Assembly (NCBI GenBank): GCA_030141605.1
Contig: JAQGDQ010000046.1
Span: forward strand, 186,001 to 250,000
DNA from: Tubiluchus corallicola
Lineage: Eukaryota > Priapulida > Priapulimorpha > Priapulimorphida > Tubiluchidae
Reading direction: 5' to 3'
DNA length: 64,000 bases
Shown here: positions 38,301 to 50,800 of the stretch, one piece after another
Layout: every line of letters starts with the position of its first letter
Numbering within the stretch: position 1 is the first letter of the stretch
Position numbers and translations under genes: made by a program
The notes under the pieces: generated by a model
Databases searched by the model: none
The model's input: the letters and a program-made list of their open reading frames with translations, nothing else
Told to the model about the DNA's origin: nothing

Positions 38301-41300
38301 TATTTAAAATATTTGTAGAGTATTCTGTGTCCCTAACAAAACTAATAAAAGCTGTGTAACCTTTTCATAAAAAATGTGTGTATCTGATGGAATTGGAAAC
38401 ATATAGATATATTCTTGCTATTCAAAGAAAAAAATATTCTAAATTTCTATGCGTTCGCTTTGAAAGGTACAGTAGCTTTTTATGAGAAGCGCAACCATTA
38501 GCTCTTTCTGTCAAGTTATTTTATGTGTTTGAAGCTTTTTAATTTAAAATTTGTCATTACCGTTGCAGGATGCTAGCATATTCGAGCAACTAATGTAAAT
38601 TTTGACTTATGAAAAAATGTTGCAATTGTGTGTTAGTGAGATGTATTGCCTTTCTAAAACATAAAGCTGTCTGGCAAAGTGAACAGTCTAGTCCCATTTT
38701 CAGAGAAGAGGAACCCTAGAAGCATTTTTTTCTAAAAGTGGGCAATACAGCCAGACTTACTAATTTGACTATGTTGAATCCGAAAAAAGCTGTTATCAGC
38801 TCGTGAAATTAGCGGAAAGGAGTCAAAAATGGCCGCCAAGTTTTTGCACAACCAATGTAAATTAAAAGAAATCTAACATTAAGAAGCCATTATGACATCT
38901 ATTCCAGGGTAGTTGGACCATGGAACCCTTTTCTGTAATTTAATTTGAAAAATGATGACGTTTCCAAAATGACCGCCACTAGACTAGAACAAAGTCATGA
39001 AAAGATGCTTCTATAAAGTTATAGGACATTTTTTTCTAAAAGTGGGCAACATTGCCAGTCTTATCAATGTGGCCATGCTGAATCCGAAAACAGCTTTTGC
39101 CGGCTTGAAAAATTAGCAGAAAATGGTCAAAAATGCAAAAAAAAACAAAACAAAATGGCTGCGAAGTTTTTGTGCACACAATGTAGATCAAAACAAGTTC
39201 CAAGAAAATTAATAATGTGAAACGATATGATGACATCTATACCAGGATTTTTGCAATCTATTTCTGTTACTTTTATTACATTATGGCAACAGCTTAGTTC
39301 GGATTCAGCATAGTCAAATTAATGACTGGCTATGTTGCCCACTTTTAGAAAAAATGCCCTTAGAACTTTATAGAAGCACTCTTTCAAAATTTGGGCCTAG
39401 ACTAGACATAACTGTTTAGAACCGAAGTTCTGTTGTTGTTTTGTTGTTTTGACATAGGTATATGAAGAAGTATCTGCAAAAATTCTGAAACAGCAGCAAG
39501 ATTACTTTGAAAAACAGGTAAAAAATTGTTTAATTTAATAAGTAATCAAACTGGCACTTGTTTAGCAAAATATCAAAATTGTAATAATGAACAAAATGAG
39601 CTTTTATCAAAATCACACCGAGTAGCATCATAAATGAATAACATAAAAACTGCATCAAAATTTTTGGTTTTTCGTTAATTTTTAATATGTTTTAAAAAGA
39701 CAATCTGCTATAAGTCGTAAAGCCACAATATTGTACTTAAAATTTTGTAACGTGTTTTAATTTTATTGCGCATTAGATAGTTTTCACTAATACTGATGTG
39801 TTTTTATATCAGGAAAGAAAAGAAGAAGAAGAAGCTGAAAAGGAGAGGAGAAAAGCAGAAAAGCAGCCTGGATTTGATGGTCATTGGTACACGGATATCA
39901 ACACTGCTGACACAATTGACAAACATTCTGATTTGTCTAAACCCGTTGTCGACGACAATAAATTTTGGAATACACCTGAATTGTACACTCCACAATCACG
40001 GATTGAAACTCATGAATATTTACAGCAAATGAAGAAAAAGGATCCCAAGACCAAGCATGTTTTTATATTCACTTTACTATTAATAAATGGTTATTTTTCG
40101 TTAACAAGACAAATATTGACGATAAAAACTTTCAGTCTTTCTTGCCAGGAAGCACAGAACAAATTTGTTTTTATAAGACGAAGCACAACTGTGCGTAGTT
40201 ACAGACATATACTACGGTAAAATCTATTTGTAATAACAAAACGGTGAATTCCTATTCATGTCAAAACAACAAAAAAGAATAATAGATGGTTAAAAACAAA
40301 AGAAAGCGAGACTCTGTCAAAAACAGTTTAAAATAGAATCTATTATAGAAAAATATCACTGAATCATGTGTTGCAAATGAACCATTGTGATTGGCTTACA
40401 GATAATAAATACACAATATTTTTTAACTACTGTTTTTCGTACAATAAATTGGGTTACGTTTTCATGTTATGATACGTCAAAAACATTTAACTTGATTTTG
40501 CAAATATTTATAAATAATGTGCAGTTTAAGAGTGCAATAATATGTATGGTGATAATTAATTATACACCATTAACATTATTTTAACTTTTTATTATAGATC
40601 ACAGTTATATGAAAAAGAAGCAAAAAAAACTGTAAAGCTTGTAAAAGATGATGGACAATTTTTAAATGTCAATGAGGCAAAGTATGTACTTATGCAATAA
40701 AATTTCATGGATTAAAAATTGAAAACTAATAGTCACTGTGTATGATGAAGTAGTACACAAGAGAACAACCCTTTACCAGACCTGACCAAATAATCTCGGC
40801 AGTTTGCATTGCTCCTGCGTATCTGAGGCATTAAGCAGTATTTACCCTTCTCACTTGAGTGCAGGTAGGAACCTAGTAAGTCCCACTTTTTGAAAATAGG
40901 CAGCTCACACAGGTATTTAGTTCTGCTTCAGCGCAACCTAGCACATCCATTATAATTAATTTAAGAACTCTTCCTTTTACAAAATGATAAATCAACTTTT
41001 AAAGTGTAGACAGGGTAATCCATTAAACCATTGTTTCTTGGCAAGCAAAACAGTTTTTCACCGTGTTTCTCCTAACTAGCTGAAGTGTACTTAACTAGAT
41101 ATTTCCAGAAGATGGGAGATTTCCACTTTGTCCATTAATTCTGTCATTTTCATGTCAATTTTAATTTTTATCAGCATTTTCCTTAATTTCAGAATTGACT
41201 TTTGTCTAACAGATGACAACTCAAATTTATATTTGGAATTACATCTATACAGACATATGGATACATCGCTGGTTGATTTAGATATTCATCCAACTCATGT

Positions 41301-43573
41301 TAAAGCCATTATTAAAGGAAAGGTAGGCTAAAATGAGAATTATGCCAGAAGAAGTGCTTTACTGCATGGAAAATAATGCATTTTAAGCAGCAAGACTATA
41401 TAAAGAATTAGCCTGACTTTTTGTTCAACTTTTCTAATGAAAAGTACAATAATGTAGTTTAAATCATTAAACACAACACATTTTCTAATAAGCCTAGTTT
41501 CGTAAAGCTGTATTTCTAAATGCCTTGGTTTTTAGCCTTTGTTTCTACTGAATGCTGAAGACTTTTTCTTACAGGTATTTCAAATGGTTCTACCTGAGGA
41601 AATCAAGGTAGATTCAAGTACAGCAAAAAGGTCACAAACAACAGGACATTTGCTCATTACAATGCCAAAAGTATAAACAGTTTGAGTGTTAATTAGTAAG
41701 AAATAATTGCAATATAATTGTTCTGTAGCATTTTTTCATTTAACTTTAACTGATTAATAGAATTTTAAATGTACACGTTACATACTGAAAGTATGAAGAA
41801 GCTAAGCCTAAGACTAAATCTTTAATTCTGTTCAAAATTATATTGGGATCACAAAATATTTCAGCATGACACATATATGTATAGTATAAATATATGCAAG
41901 GTAAATAGATGAGAAACCCTGCTGTAGTTATTATTAAGGTCGTTGCTTCACTGTAGTATCTTCTTGATTCACCTTCAGTTTTTATTTTTTTTTTATTATT
42001 TGCATCTTTTTGTTTTTTAATATTTACCTACACACAGGGATAGGGTCACAAGACTCCCTGGTAGGTGGGAGGTAGACTCCTGAGGATTTATGTTTATATG
42101 CGATCTGTCACATTTGGGTCAAAGGTCACGGAATGGGCGGGATTTATTGTTTCTCGTAAGCTTGACCTTCTAGTTTTTGATATGTGGTTAGGTAGGGTCG
42201 AGGTCTTGTGCTTGGCTGAATATTTGCCATTTGCATATGTGAACAATTTTCGGTTAAGGGCAAAATCAAGGGTCTTGGGGACATCAGTCAAGTAAATGGG
42301 TATGTAATACATTGTGTTGAAGGTTTCAAAGAGACGAATCGAATGGCATAAGTTTTTTCGAGTTCGATGTAGACTCTGTACAACAAGGTCGCAAGTTAAA
42401 GATGAACAGGTCCGATTTAACAGGTGAAATGTTCTCGAAACACCATCAAGGACAACGTTCATTGGGCATGTCATGGGAATGTTTAAGGGATTTTTATAGT
42501 TCCTGAGAGCTGGGCAAATGGCGGTGTAATTTTTTTGAAGATACCTAAAAGTGTCCCAACTATTGCGAAGACCGCGATATGTTAATAATTGTCATAATCC
42601 TAATCATAGCATATGTATTCAACTGCAATTTTATTTGGCAATATCAAAAATTTGTTCTGTACAATGAATCAATTATCAGCTTTAACAAGCCTAATGAGGT
42701 GCTGCCACTGCTCTGAAATTATTGTCAACAAGACTTTCTTACTACAACTTATGTATATATATATATATATATATATATGCTTGCTCATATCTGGGTAAGC
42801 TTGCTCTCTACCTCTACCTCTTCCAGTTCAGACTTTCTCGTATCATCAAAAATACATTAAATTTCCCACTTTAGTGTATCCATATATTATGTTTACATTT
42901 GTTATGCATTTATACAAGTACAGTTTAGTAAGAATTCCTGATGTTCACAGTCCTGAATTTCTACATCTATCAAGTTTGTCCGATTTGGGGCCGTCGTGAC
43001 ACCAACATTGACCAACTAATCTCAGGTTGAATAGTGCAAAATTTTGCATGTAAGTGATCAGAGTTCGAATCCTAGTGGTACTTTTTGAAAAACACTTCTT
43101 TATGTGTAAGTACAAAATAAAGCTGTCATTTAAAGCACCTCCTGTCACAGAAGTAGAATCTTGCCACAGTTTTTTACACAATTAAAAACGTTTGCTAATT
43201 TATAATTCACATATTCACTGTCACACATTTACTTTGTATGTACATGTTTACCTAAAAATTGCCTAATCTAAACCAATTAAATTTAGCAAATTTTTTTCAG
43301 GTCAACAGAATGCCAGAACTTTCGGCCAATAAAAACCGAGGTAACACAGATCAAAAACAGCATTCAACAGTTGTTGCAACTGACAACTTTTCCAGGAAAT
43401 CGTGCCAAGAAAAACTGGAAGTTAAACCACTGCATGCAATGACTGACATTGCAAACTTCGTGAATGATACAAAGAGGACAACTTTGTGTATGGAAAAGAA
43501 CAGAGATAAACTGCAAGTGTGCACTAATAGTGAAAACTTTTTTGATAATCCTGAAGTACCACCGTTGGAGTAG
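29348..43573 (+). CDS. DNAAF11: dynein axonemal assembly factor 11 (LRRC6/tilB), complete, 13 exons
   Basis: Cytoplasmic factor needed to preassemble outer and inner dynein arms of motile cilia. Exons: 29348-29357 (tentative), 31417-31510, 32149-32222, 32569-32646, 36002-36098, 36852-36927, 38223-38273, 39458-39517, 39813-40054, 40598-40681, 41193-41322, 41575-41670, 43301-43573; 454 aa (human 466). Residues about 20-150 are leucine-rich repeats with LRR-cap ([61 protein letters not shown]), about 165-205 a charged coiled coil, then [12 protein letters not shown] and [13 protein letters not shown], and about 265-365 a CS-like domain with [21 protein letters not shown]. The end DNPEVPPLE is typical of the family. 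Exon 1 (MVR plus A) matches the expected MxxITED start and has a good start context, but being 10 nt it is uncertain. Exon 9 needs a GC donor (AA|GCATGT) to reach exon 10 in frame. Confidence 0.94.
30500..31020. repeat. low-complexity stretch rich in TTTTGC/GCAAAA strings in DNAAF11 intron 1
   Basis: Repeated short blocks such as TTTGCCATTTTTGCCAAA, GTTGCAAAAAAGCC and GCAAAAATTGCAAAAATTG (30315-30340) in both orientations suggest a decayed element or hairpin-forming sequence. No clear ends. Confidence 0.35.
32968..34157 (+). mobile_element. mobile repeat with internal tandem units, copy A (about 3 units)
   Basis: Head AACTAGTTGACAATATTTC followed by TGAAGATTTTGCAAACAAT; then units of about 145 bp, each with TATGCCATTCGA-like and CCTTTCATTTGATATGCTA-like blocks and a CCCATTTTTCGG/TTTTTGCCCCCTAG-like block (at about 33219, 33360 and 33509); then a tail with CCCTAGGAGGAG, CCAACCCTGCAA, AGCTTGCAAG and ending AGCGTTAAAGTGGCGGAGAAT. 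It lies in DNAAF11 intron 4, immediately followed by copy B. Confidence 0.8.
34160..35855 (+). mobile_element. mobile repeat with internal tandem units, copy B (about 7 units)
   Basis: Same head (ACTAGTTGACAATGTTTCTG) and tail (TTAAGCGTTAAAGTGGCGGAG) as copy A, but the CCTTTCATTTGAT-like block recurs at about 34420, 34560, 34680, 34828, 34950, 35100 and 35250, i.e. seven units spaced 120-150 bp. Open frames across the units (34627-34995, 34926-35189) follow the repeat and are not genes. Confidence 0.8.
38722..39357. mobile_element. hAT-like non-autonomous transposon (636 bp) in DNAAF11 intron 7
   Basis: Left end GCATTTTTTTCTAAAAGTGG, right end inverted GCATTTTTTCTAAAAGTGGG; the inverted similarity continues for about 60 bp (GGCAA..., TATGTTGAATCC against GGATTCAGCATA). 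Flanked by an 8-bp near duplication CCCTAGAA (38714-38721) / CCTTAGAA (39358-39365). The first half is repeated directly inside (from about 39025), so the element has an internal duplication. No transposase. Confidence 0.75.
42040..42480 (-). repeat. diverged relative of the internal-unit mobile repeat
   Basis: In DNAAF11 intron 12, on the minus strand, CTTATGCCATTCGATTCGTCTC and a GTGACCTTTGACCC block match blocks of copies A and B. Much of the rest does not align by eye; ends are unclear. Confidence 0.4.
42752..42778. repeat. TA dinucleotide microsatellite
   Basis: About 13 TA units in DNAAF11 intron 12. Confidence 0.95.
43010..43085 (+). other. weak tRNA-like sequence (SINE remnant?)
   Basis: GCAAAATTTTGC hairpin followed by AGAGTTCGAATCCTAG, which has a T-loop-like TTCGAAT, but the stems do not pair well. 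Not a working tRNA. Confidence 0.2.
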
Positions 43574-43577
43574 AGTT

Positions 43578-43659
43578 CTTTACAGGCATGTGCTATACTA
43601 AATTAGCGCCTGACGACTCTTTACAGGCATGTGCTATACTAAATTAGCACCTGACGAAG
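43578..43659 (+). repeat. 41-bp tandem duplication just after the DNAAF11 stop codon
   Basis: CTTTACAGGCATGTGCTATA and the following 21 bases are present twice (43578-43618, 43619-43659) with essentially one substitution (TTAGCGCC/TTAGCACC). It lies in the 3' untranslated region, four bases after the stop. Confidence 0.95.
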
Positions 43660-46554
43660 TGCTGTTATGCAAAACAGCAGCACATTGGATCGAGTATGAT
43701 TTTAAATGTACGTAGTTGTAATATTGAATGTGTCGAATCAATGAAGTCGAGCAATTATACTGTGCCAAAACAAGTTAACGGCAATTCCTTGATTTTGCTA
43801 GCATACCTATATAAACATTGGTGATTTCCCTAGAATTGCCTGAATGTATATGAAAATTTGATTCACAATGTACTAAGAAAAAAGCACTTAACATTGTCAC
43901 TGTTAGAAAGAAAAGTTTATTTAGAAATAACAACAAAAAATACTGCCATAAAATCGAATATTGCAAGCTGAAAGATTAAAACAGTAACACTAAAGTTTTA
44001 ATAACAGCAAATACGCATGTGTTTGGATGCTGTAGTGTCTATAACAAAAGTACTATATAGGACATCTTGTTTTTTTTTTACTTTTTACAAATCCAGCCAA
44101 ACTAGTAGATCATTGTTCATGAATTTTCTGTTGTTCTAAGTTAACTTGGTAAGATTTCCTAATAAATAAGCACCAAGGGCAAGAGGTAATTTTCACAACT
44201 AATTCAAATGCTACACAGTAATTTAGCATCCAATTCATAAAACAAAATTACATCCACTTTTGAAAGTAAACAATATTTAAATCAACATTTTCAACGTAAC
44301 ATTAAAAAGCAAAAATATACAATTAAAGTTCTTTCTACAATAATGACACAAAATAGTCTGCAAAAAAACTGTGAAAAAACATGAAGCCTTTTTGACAAAG
44401 CAAAAATGTTAACAATACAATCAGTCAATATAACCCGCTTTGGAAGAAAGCATATGTGCAGCAAGTGACCACCTAAATAAATTAAGTGTACCAATGCAGT
44501 ATATGTAATGATGGTAAGTAAGTCTAACAGCTGCAAGAATTAATTGCAATGAACACATTATAGGTAGTCTCAACTTTTACAGAACTTTTAGAGATTTTTT
44601 ATGGCAGCCTATAACTCAAAAATTGGATGACTAGCATTTGAAGCACTAAACGGGCGTTACTCTTTACATTAAAATATCAGAACAGTATCAGAAAATTTTG
44701 AGCACCAGGAATGTGAATCCCTCAAATTGAAATGTCATACTGGCAATACACCACAGCAACAGCAATCACATAATTATTACAAATCAATAAATAATTATAA
44801 TTATATTAATATTTCAAGATTGGTTATTATACATTAAGGGGGCTTCTTCACAATGGAAAAAATTAACTATCATTACTTGGTTATATCATTATGCAACACA
44901 TTTAGCTCTTGATACTGAAGTACTGTGTAGGCAACAATTCACAACACGCAATGTCTAAAAAGCTGCAACCTTTGTATATCACTATTTACAAAATGTAACA
45001 CAAATATAAGCAGTGGTGACTTATGTAACAAAGTCACTGCTGTTGTAGTATGGCCACCTGTACATTTGTTGTCTGAGCAAGTTACACTAGAAAAACAATC
45101 TGCAAGTTTATAGTATTACTACAATATCTTCCACAAATAAGAAACATTAACATCCTACATTACTAACAGACAACAGTCATAATAAGACAACTACCTAACT
45201 GTTTAATAGGCCTAAGCTTAGTTGCAAAGCATGTCAAAAAAGTTATAACATATCATTAGTCTTTGGTATATTAAATGGCACATACACAACATATACTGTG
45301 AAATTAGGTATACTCTATTGCTAGCAAGGATATTATGTAAAAATGGCATATCAAATTTATTAAATCATAATATTTCATTATGCTTCACAGGCTGTTGGAA
45401 GATATATGGTTTTGGCAAATATTTATTTGGAATATCACATAACTAAATTAATTTAATTATAAATGAATATACTATGAGCTCAACTTTTAGCAATTTTGTT
45501 TGATCACTTATAATAATGTTTGAAAACCTATTAATTTTGTTGGTATTAAAATCAAATATCAAGATTTCATATGCAGTATAAATTGTACGACAAATGCTCA
45601 TAGTTTACTCTAAATAATAAACAAATATGCTTATTTTAAATTCTAAATTCTGATAATAGCAGACAGTAACAAATGCAAACCATTCGCTTCATGTATTTTT
45701 TAATTGTTTTACAGATTTATTGTTTGCATGATTAATTTTTTAAGAAACAATGCTTGCTACTAAATTAAACAATACTTGTGCTTGGCAAATACTATGAACA
45801 TTAAACAAGCATTTATCAAGACGTTTTCATCATGTATATATATCTGTTACAGGCAATGTGTGAAATTGGGTACTTCATAGAGTGCCAAAACAAACCAGGT
45901 AAATTGTCTAAAATAATTCCTTCTACACTTTTCCTTGGTTTTATGCACAATGCAAAAGTTTGTCTAATTACTAGATTCTGAATATATATTTTCCTAGGCA
46001 TTTTACATAATGGAAATAGGGAATGTGTTAATTTGAATTTGGTAGGCTGGTTGGATGACAGACGGATACATAGATTAGACAGATGACAGATAGATAGATA
46101 AAAAGGTAAACGGACGGGCAGACATAGAGAGTGACAGAGATGCAATCCTTACGGCCTGCTGTGCCAGTTATAATTTGTAAATTGTCTGAACACAAAAAAT
46201 TGTTTTCTGCACCTCAGATTTCTATTACTAATCTCTTCTTCCACGACAATACTAGTCGTAACTATTTAAATCCTGCACAGCATGCAAAATTATATTTAAA
46301 CTCTAGGCCTTGTGCAAAATTGAGAACAAATTTAAGATTTTTACAAAAACAGCCTGATAAATCCGTTTGCATGTACTGCTAAGAACGTTCCTACGCACAT
46401 GCATGTTTATGAAAAAAATTGTTCCTAAGAACTCTGATAAATCCGCCCTCGTGCTTCCTAGCTATTGAAGGTGATCCACCAGATTTAGAAGCATGTCAGA
46501 GATGGTGACAATGCACCCACCGTTAGATTAGTTTAGTATGTTGGGTAACAGGGT

Positions 46555-46836
46555 GTTCAGACTGTCAAGTTTTCTCGTTAATGTTAACTCGCCAAGTAAC
46601 TTGCAAGCATATTTAGACTAGACAGCAAAACTTGCTGCGAATTACTCTCCGACAGTAAGTGTAAGCTGATTCTGTTCTTCTTTATTCACTGCAAGAAATA
46701 TCAATAGTAACTCACCGAGACGTTCACTTTAGACAGTAACTCGCGGCAACTTGCAGTAACTTGCTGACAGAAACTCGCAATTCGCAATTCACAATTCAGA
46801 GAAAAAATTCGTGACAGAAAACTTGCTAGTCTGAAC
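46555..46836. mobile_element. inverted-repeat miniature transposon (282 bp)
   Basis: Left GTTCAGACTGTCAAGTTTTC and right, read inverted, GTTCAGACTAGCAAGTTTTC differ at two bases. Sub-terminal ACTCGC/AACTTGC-type motifs recur inverted through the interior, so it could fold into a hairpin. No clear target-site duplication. A hAT-like origin is possible. Confidence 0.6.
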
Positions 46837-47109
46837 AAGTCATTGCATGCATTCCATACAATGCCTAGTCAATGTATAACATATCAAGCAAAAGTTCCAT
46901 TCTACACAAATTATGTTCATTTTACACATTGCCAAAGTCAATTTACGTATTTTGTATAAATCCTGGCAAAAAGGTTCATTTCACGTGATTATATGAAATT
47001 CCTAAGAATTTTACAAAAAGTCTGAATTTTACACATTGACTACAACATACCCAATATGAACCAAATAATTAAGATTTATTGCAAAATCTTCTTGATTGTT
47101 AATCACTTA

Positions 47110-47527
47110 TTGCTTAATAATACATTAGCCTTGCAAGCTAGAGTAACAAAACTTACAGGACGGGTAGCCCTTCTTGGTGAAGAGCAGCAGTGGAGCGACC
47201 TCTGATCTGTGGTCAAAGGTTTCGTGGGTGTGCGAGTCATTCCACTTTTCTGTTAATATACATCTCCTCCTAGGGCCTTAGGTTTTCAATTTTTTCATAC
47301 GTATTTAGGTATTGTGCGGTAGATGTGTATTAGACTAGCATATCAAATAGGGGTAGCAAGTTGCGATTTCATTGTGAAGTACAGTTCCTAGGTAATCAAG
47401 CAATGCATATTTAATAAAATCACATTTATAACTTTCAAACAAAGGGTCTTCACTTTTCATTGTCTAATTCTGTAACTATTGTCTGCAAAACTCAGTTTCA
47501 GATCATGTCAGAAACACTGTCAACTAG
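47110..47527 (-). mobile_element. mobile repeat of the copy A/B family with a single internal unit
   Basis: On the minus strand: head AACTAGTTGACAGTGTTTCT with TTTTGCAGACAATAG, then CACAATGAAATC, one TATTTGATATGCTA block, then tail GCCCTAGGAGGAGATGTAT, TCTAGCTTGCAAGGC and TATTAAGCAATAAG. The order is that of copies A and B but without the tandem expansion. Confidence 0.7.
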
Positions 47528-47803
47528 TTGTATCGAATTCTAACAATTTCATAGTACATTCTCGCCCTCAATATAAATGTTAGTTGCTAGAAATACTACC
47601 TTCTACAACTACGGTCATCATAACTATATTACAATAACAGTACCCTGTTTTACACTAATGTATGGATCAACAATGGTACCTATAACTAATTACAGTCAAA
47701 ATGACATGTACCTGATAAAAATCATGAGCATAGATAATTGCATAAACTAATGCTAAACTAATGGCATAACTACTAGTAGTTATATATTTTTATGCCACTT
47801 AAA

Positions 47804-50800
47804 CTATGAACTATCTTTAAATGTTTCATTTGCAGACGTCTGCTTGCTTTTTTCTTTTGCCTTTTCTTCATCTTGGCTGACATATAGGATAAGCCTTTCA
47901 AGTATGACTGACAAAACCTAAAAAAGGATAAGACTGAAGCACACTACAGAAGAGTTCAAACATATGAAACAAAGCATGAAATGTTAAAGAGAATATCACC
48001 CAGTATAAAACAACACTGAAAACAAAACAATACCAAGGAAACGTAAAAGACTACATTAAATACAGAAATACATTTGCCAGTACTCTACTTTTAGTTTCCT
48101 ATTGCTAATTAACAAGTACACAATAATTACAATGTAGATATGCTCGATTATTAAAATACTGCTAAAAGTCTCATCAAAATTATCTAAACTATGCTTGAAA
48201 GTTATATATATATACATGTGCACCTTGTCTACTGGATCCATGAAGCCTCTTTGTATCCATTTCGGAATAGTTGTCCTAGCATGAGTGAAGCCAAGCTTTT
48301 GGAGAATATAATCCACTCCATAAGGTTCAATCGATTTGCCAGCCCAGGACATTATTCTTTAAAAATTTACCCAACAAACTACCTCAGCATCAACAAAATC
48401 TTCTTTTGCAAACAAATGAATAGACGTTTAGAACACTAATGCACCTGCAACTCTAAACAGTCGACAGTAGTTGCAAGAGACAAAAAAACATCAAAGTGAT
48501 ACTCATGAAGGATGTATGTGCTCCAGACTTTACACTTAGATGATGAAATTCTACTCTTACTCTTAAAAGCTGGGCCAACAATGCAAATACAAGGTTTGAA
48601 CAGGGTGCTTGGTACCAAGGAAACAGCATCATTTGTGAGCATAAAAGTAATGACAATGTAAGTTAAGTCGGATTTTAATGTGGAATGTATTTGTTAATAT
48701 CCAAAAACATAGGCAAAAAGTCTGCAAATAGTCATAACAAAATATAGAATCCAAAAAATTCATTCCCATAAGATTTATTGTAGTGGAAATCTAACCACCA
48801 CCATAATCATCAGAATCTAAAACGTTACCTGACAGTAGGCTCAAGATGCCACGTCTGACAGACAAATTCCCTCCAATCTTTCTTCAACTCCTCTGTAGGA
48901 TTTGTAATACGGCGGCGTTTGTCAGGATCTGGAGAATTTGCCATTGACATTACTGAAGTCCGTGAAAAATCTATAAAATTAAAAGAATGGCTAGTTGATT
49001 ATAATACAAAGGTATATTAAATAAATGTTGGTCAAATGTCAACTTCATTAAATCGTGTTAAAACACTTACATATCAATAAGGTATCACTGCTACGAGTAT
49101 CATTGAATGCACTTTCAGCACATGCATATTAATGACATAAAAAACTTTACCCTTAAGCTGGTAATAAAAAGTTTCTCTAATTCATACACAAACAGAATTG
49201 CTACGGCCACATAATTCATCTAAGGTTATGGATAAATTTTTGTCAAAACCCTCTAGGGACAATTTTCTGGTACTTACACAAAAGCTCTAAATCTTATAAA
49301 ATCTACATCTAACCCACACAAACTATTGTGATCAGTATAAAATATGTATCTAGAAAACAAATGTAATAGCCCAGCCTTTGAATGTTAAATACATTTAATT
49401 GGTGGTGCTAATTAATTAAATGCAATACTGAATGGAATTTGTGTTTGTGTCAGTAATTTTACTTGACAAAAATTGTAACTGTTGTTAATGTACGATAAAG
49501 TTAAAGCAAATTTTCTTTGGGTATTACAAGTATTAGTATAATCTAATAATAATCTAAAAAGAAAATAATAAGACATACTAACCTTTATCCTTCTCTTTTA
49601 CGTATGACACCACAAGATCATGAAGGAAAAAAATGGCTTCGGCATCCACAGCAACAAGGATATGATCTTCAAAATCAGTAACAAAACTGTACTCCACACG
49701 AGGCTTCGGATCTGAAAGTCAAAAACGTGTAAGAGGGTTGCTTCAGAAACTGAGTTCACCAATGAGACTGCAATGTAATTTATACTGGTTACAGCAAACT
49801 TCAATCAACTAAGCTTTTCTTCAATTAATGTGAGGAAATCTCATTGCAGCAACAAAGTGCAAACAATTTTCAAGGCTTAATAACTGGCTGAGTCACTGAT
49901 GATAAACAAAGATGATAGCAAATTTTCAATTTATGTACGCTTTTGTCAACACTGTAAAGTTAGAAAAAATTTGAAACTTTAAAGATGGAGAAGCACTGAA
50001 TGTCCGAGGTTCCTAAATTACCCTTTCTTTAGTAACCAAAGCTGGAAAAGTGTGAATAAAAAAAAGAAACAGTTACTTGCAATGCTAACATATATTATAC
50101 AATATTTACATACACAAACAACATTAACAACAGTACAACAAACAAGCAATATTAATCAGCATAATCTACTACGAAAACTTGTCTACAAGTAATCCGTCTA
50201 AGTGGGGGTAACGTTCTGGTTTCTCTAAGACACAGTATCTAGACATTACCAGTGCGTTAGTTTGACAGAGGGCTTTTATAACATTCAATATTCATTATAT
50301 CTAAAAATAGATTAGGAACGAGTTTAAGATCATGTATGCCATGTTACCTTTACGAGGTCAAAACTACCTATGAACGCAGCTTCGACAAGTGTTTGAAATC
50401 GCGACTGTTTTACATTTGCAAGAGTCAGCGACAAACACTTTGACTACAACAGTTTGTGAGATTTCTATCAATGCTTCAGCCAGCCCCAGAAAATAATCAA
50501 AACAAAAGAATAACGATATTTTGTTAGTAAAAATTTATGGTAAAGAATAATGTGATTTTTCTCGATGGATCTGGAAAAAATGTGAAAAGCTGTTGTAATT
50601 TTTTTTGCAAGATCTGTCACACATGTGATGTTTTTTCAACTCGTAAACATAAATTTTAGATAATTTTAATGACTATTCTAAGTTTTCTCAACAGTGGCTG
50701 TCATGTAATCAGACTACTGAAATTTATGATAGGTAGCTTTTTTGATCCTATGTCTGAACCTACATTCCATCCAAAATACAAAAAATGATATACGGACGTT

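Larger units (their letters stand above)
43660..47803. other. convergent spacer between DNAAF11 and BLTP1
   Basis: AT-rich region holding the 3' ends of both genes, a GATA-like short repeat near 46070-46110, an inverted-repeat element (46555-46836) and one copy of the internal-unit mobile repeat (47110-47527). Open frames at 43775-43966, 44291-44536, 45816-46145 and 46131-46382 show no recognisable domain. Confidence 0.4.

Noticed and set aside
39798-40220. 140-codon frame as a separate gene
   Set aside because: It is DNAAF11 exon 9 read through into the intron; homology stops at about 40054.
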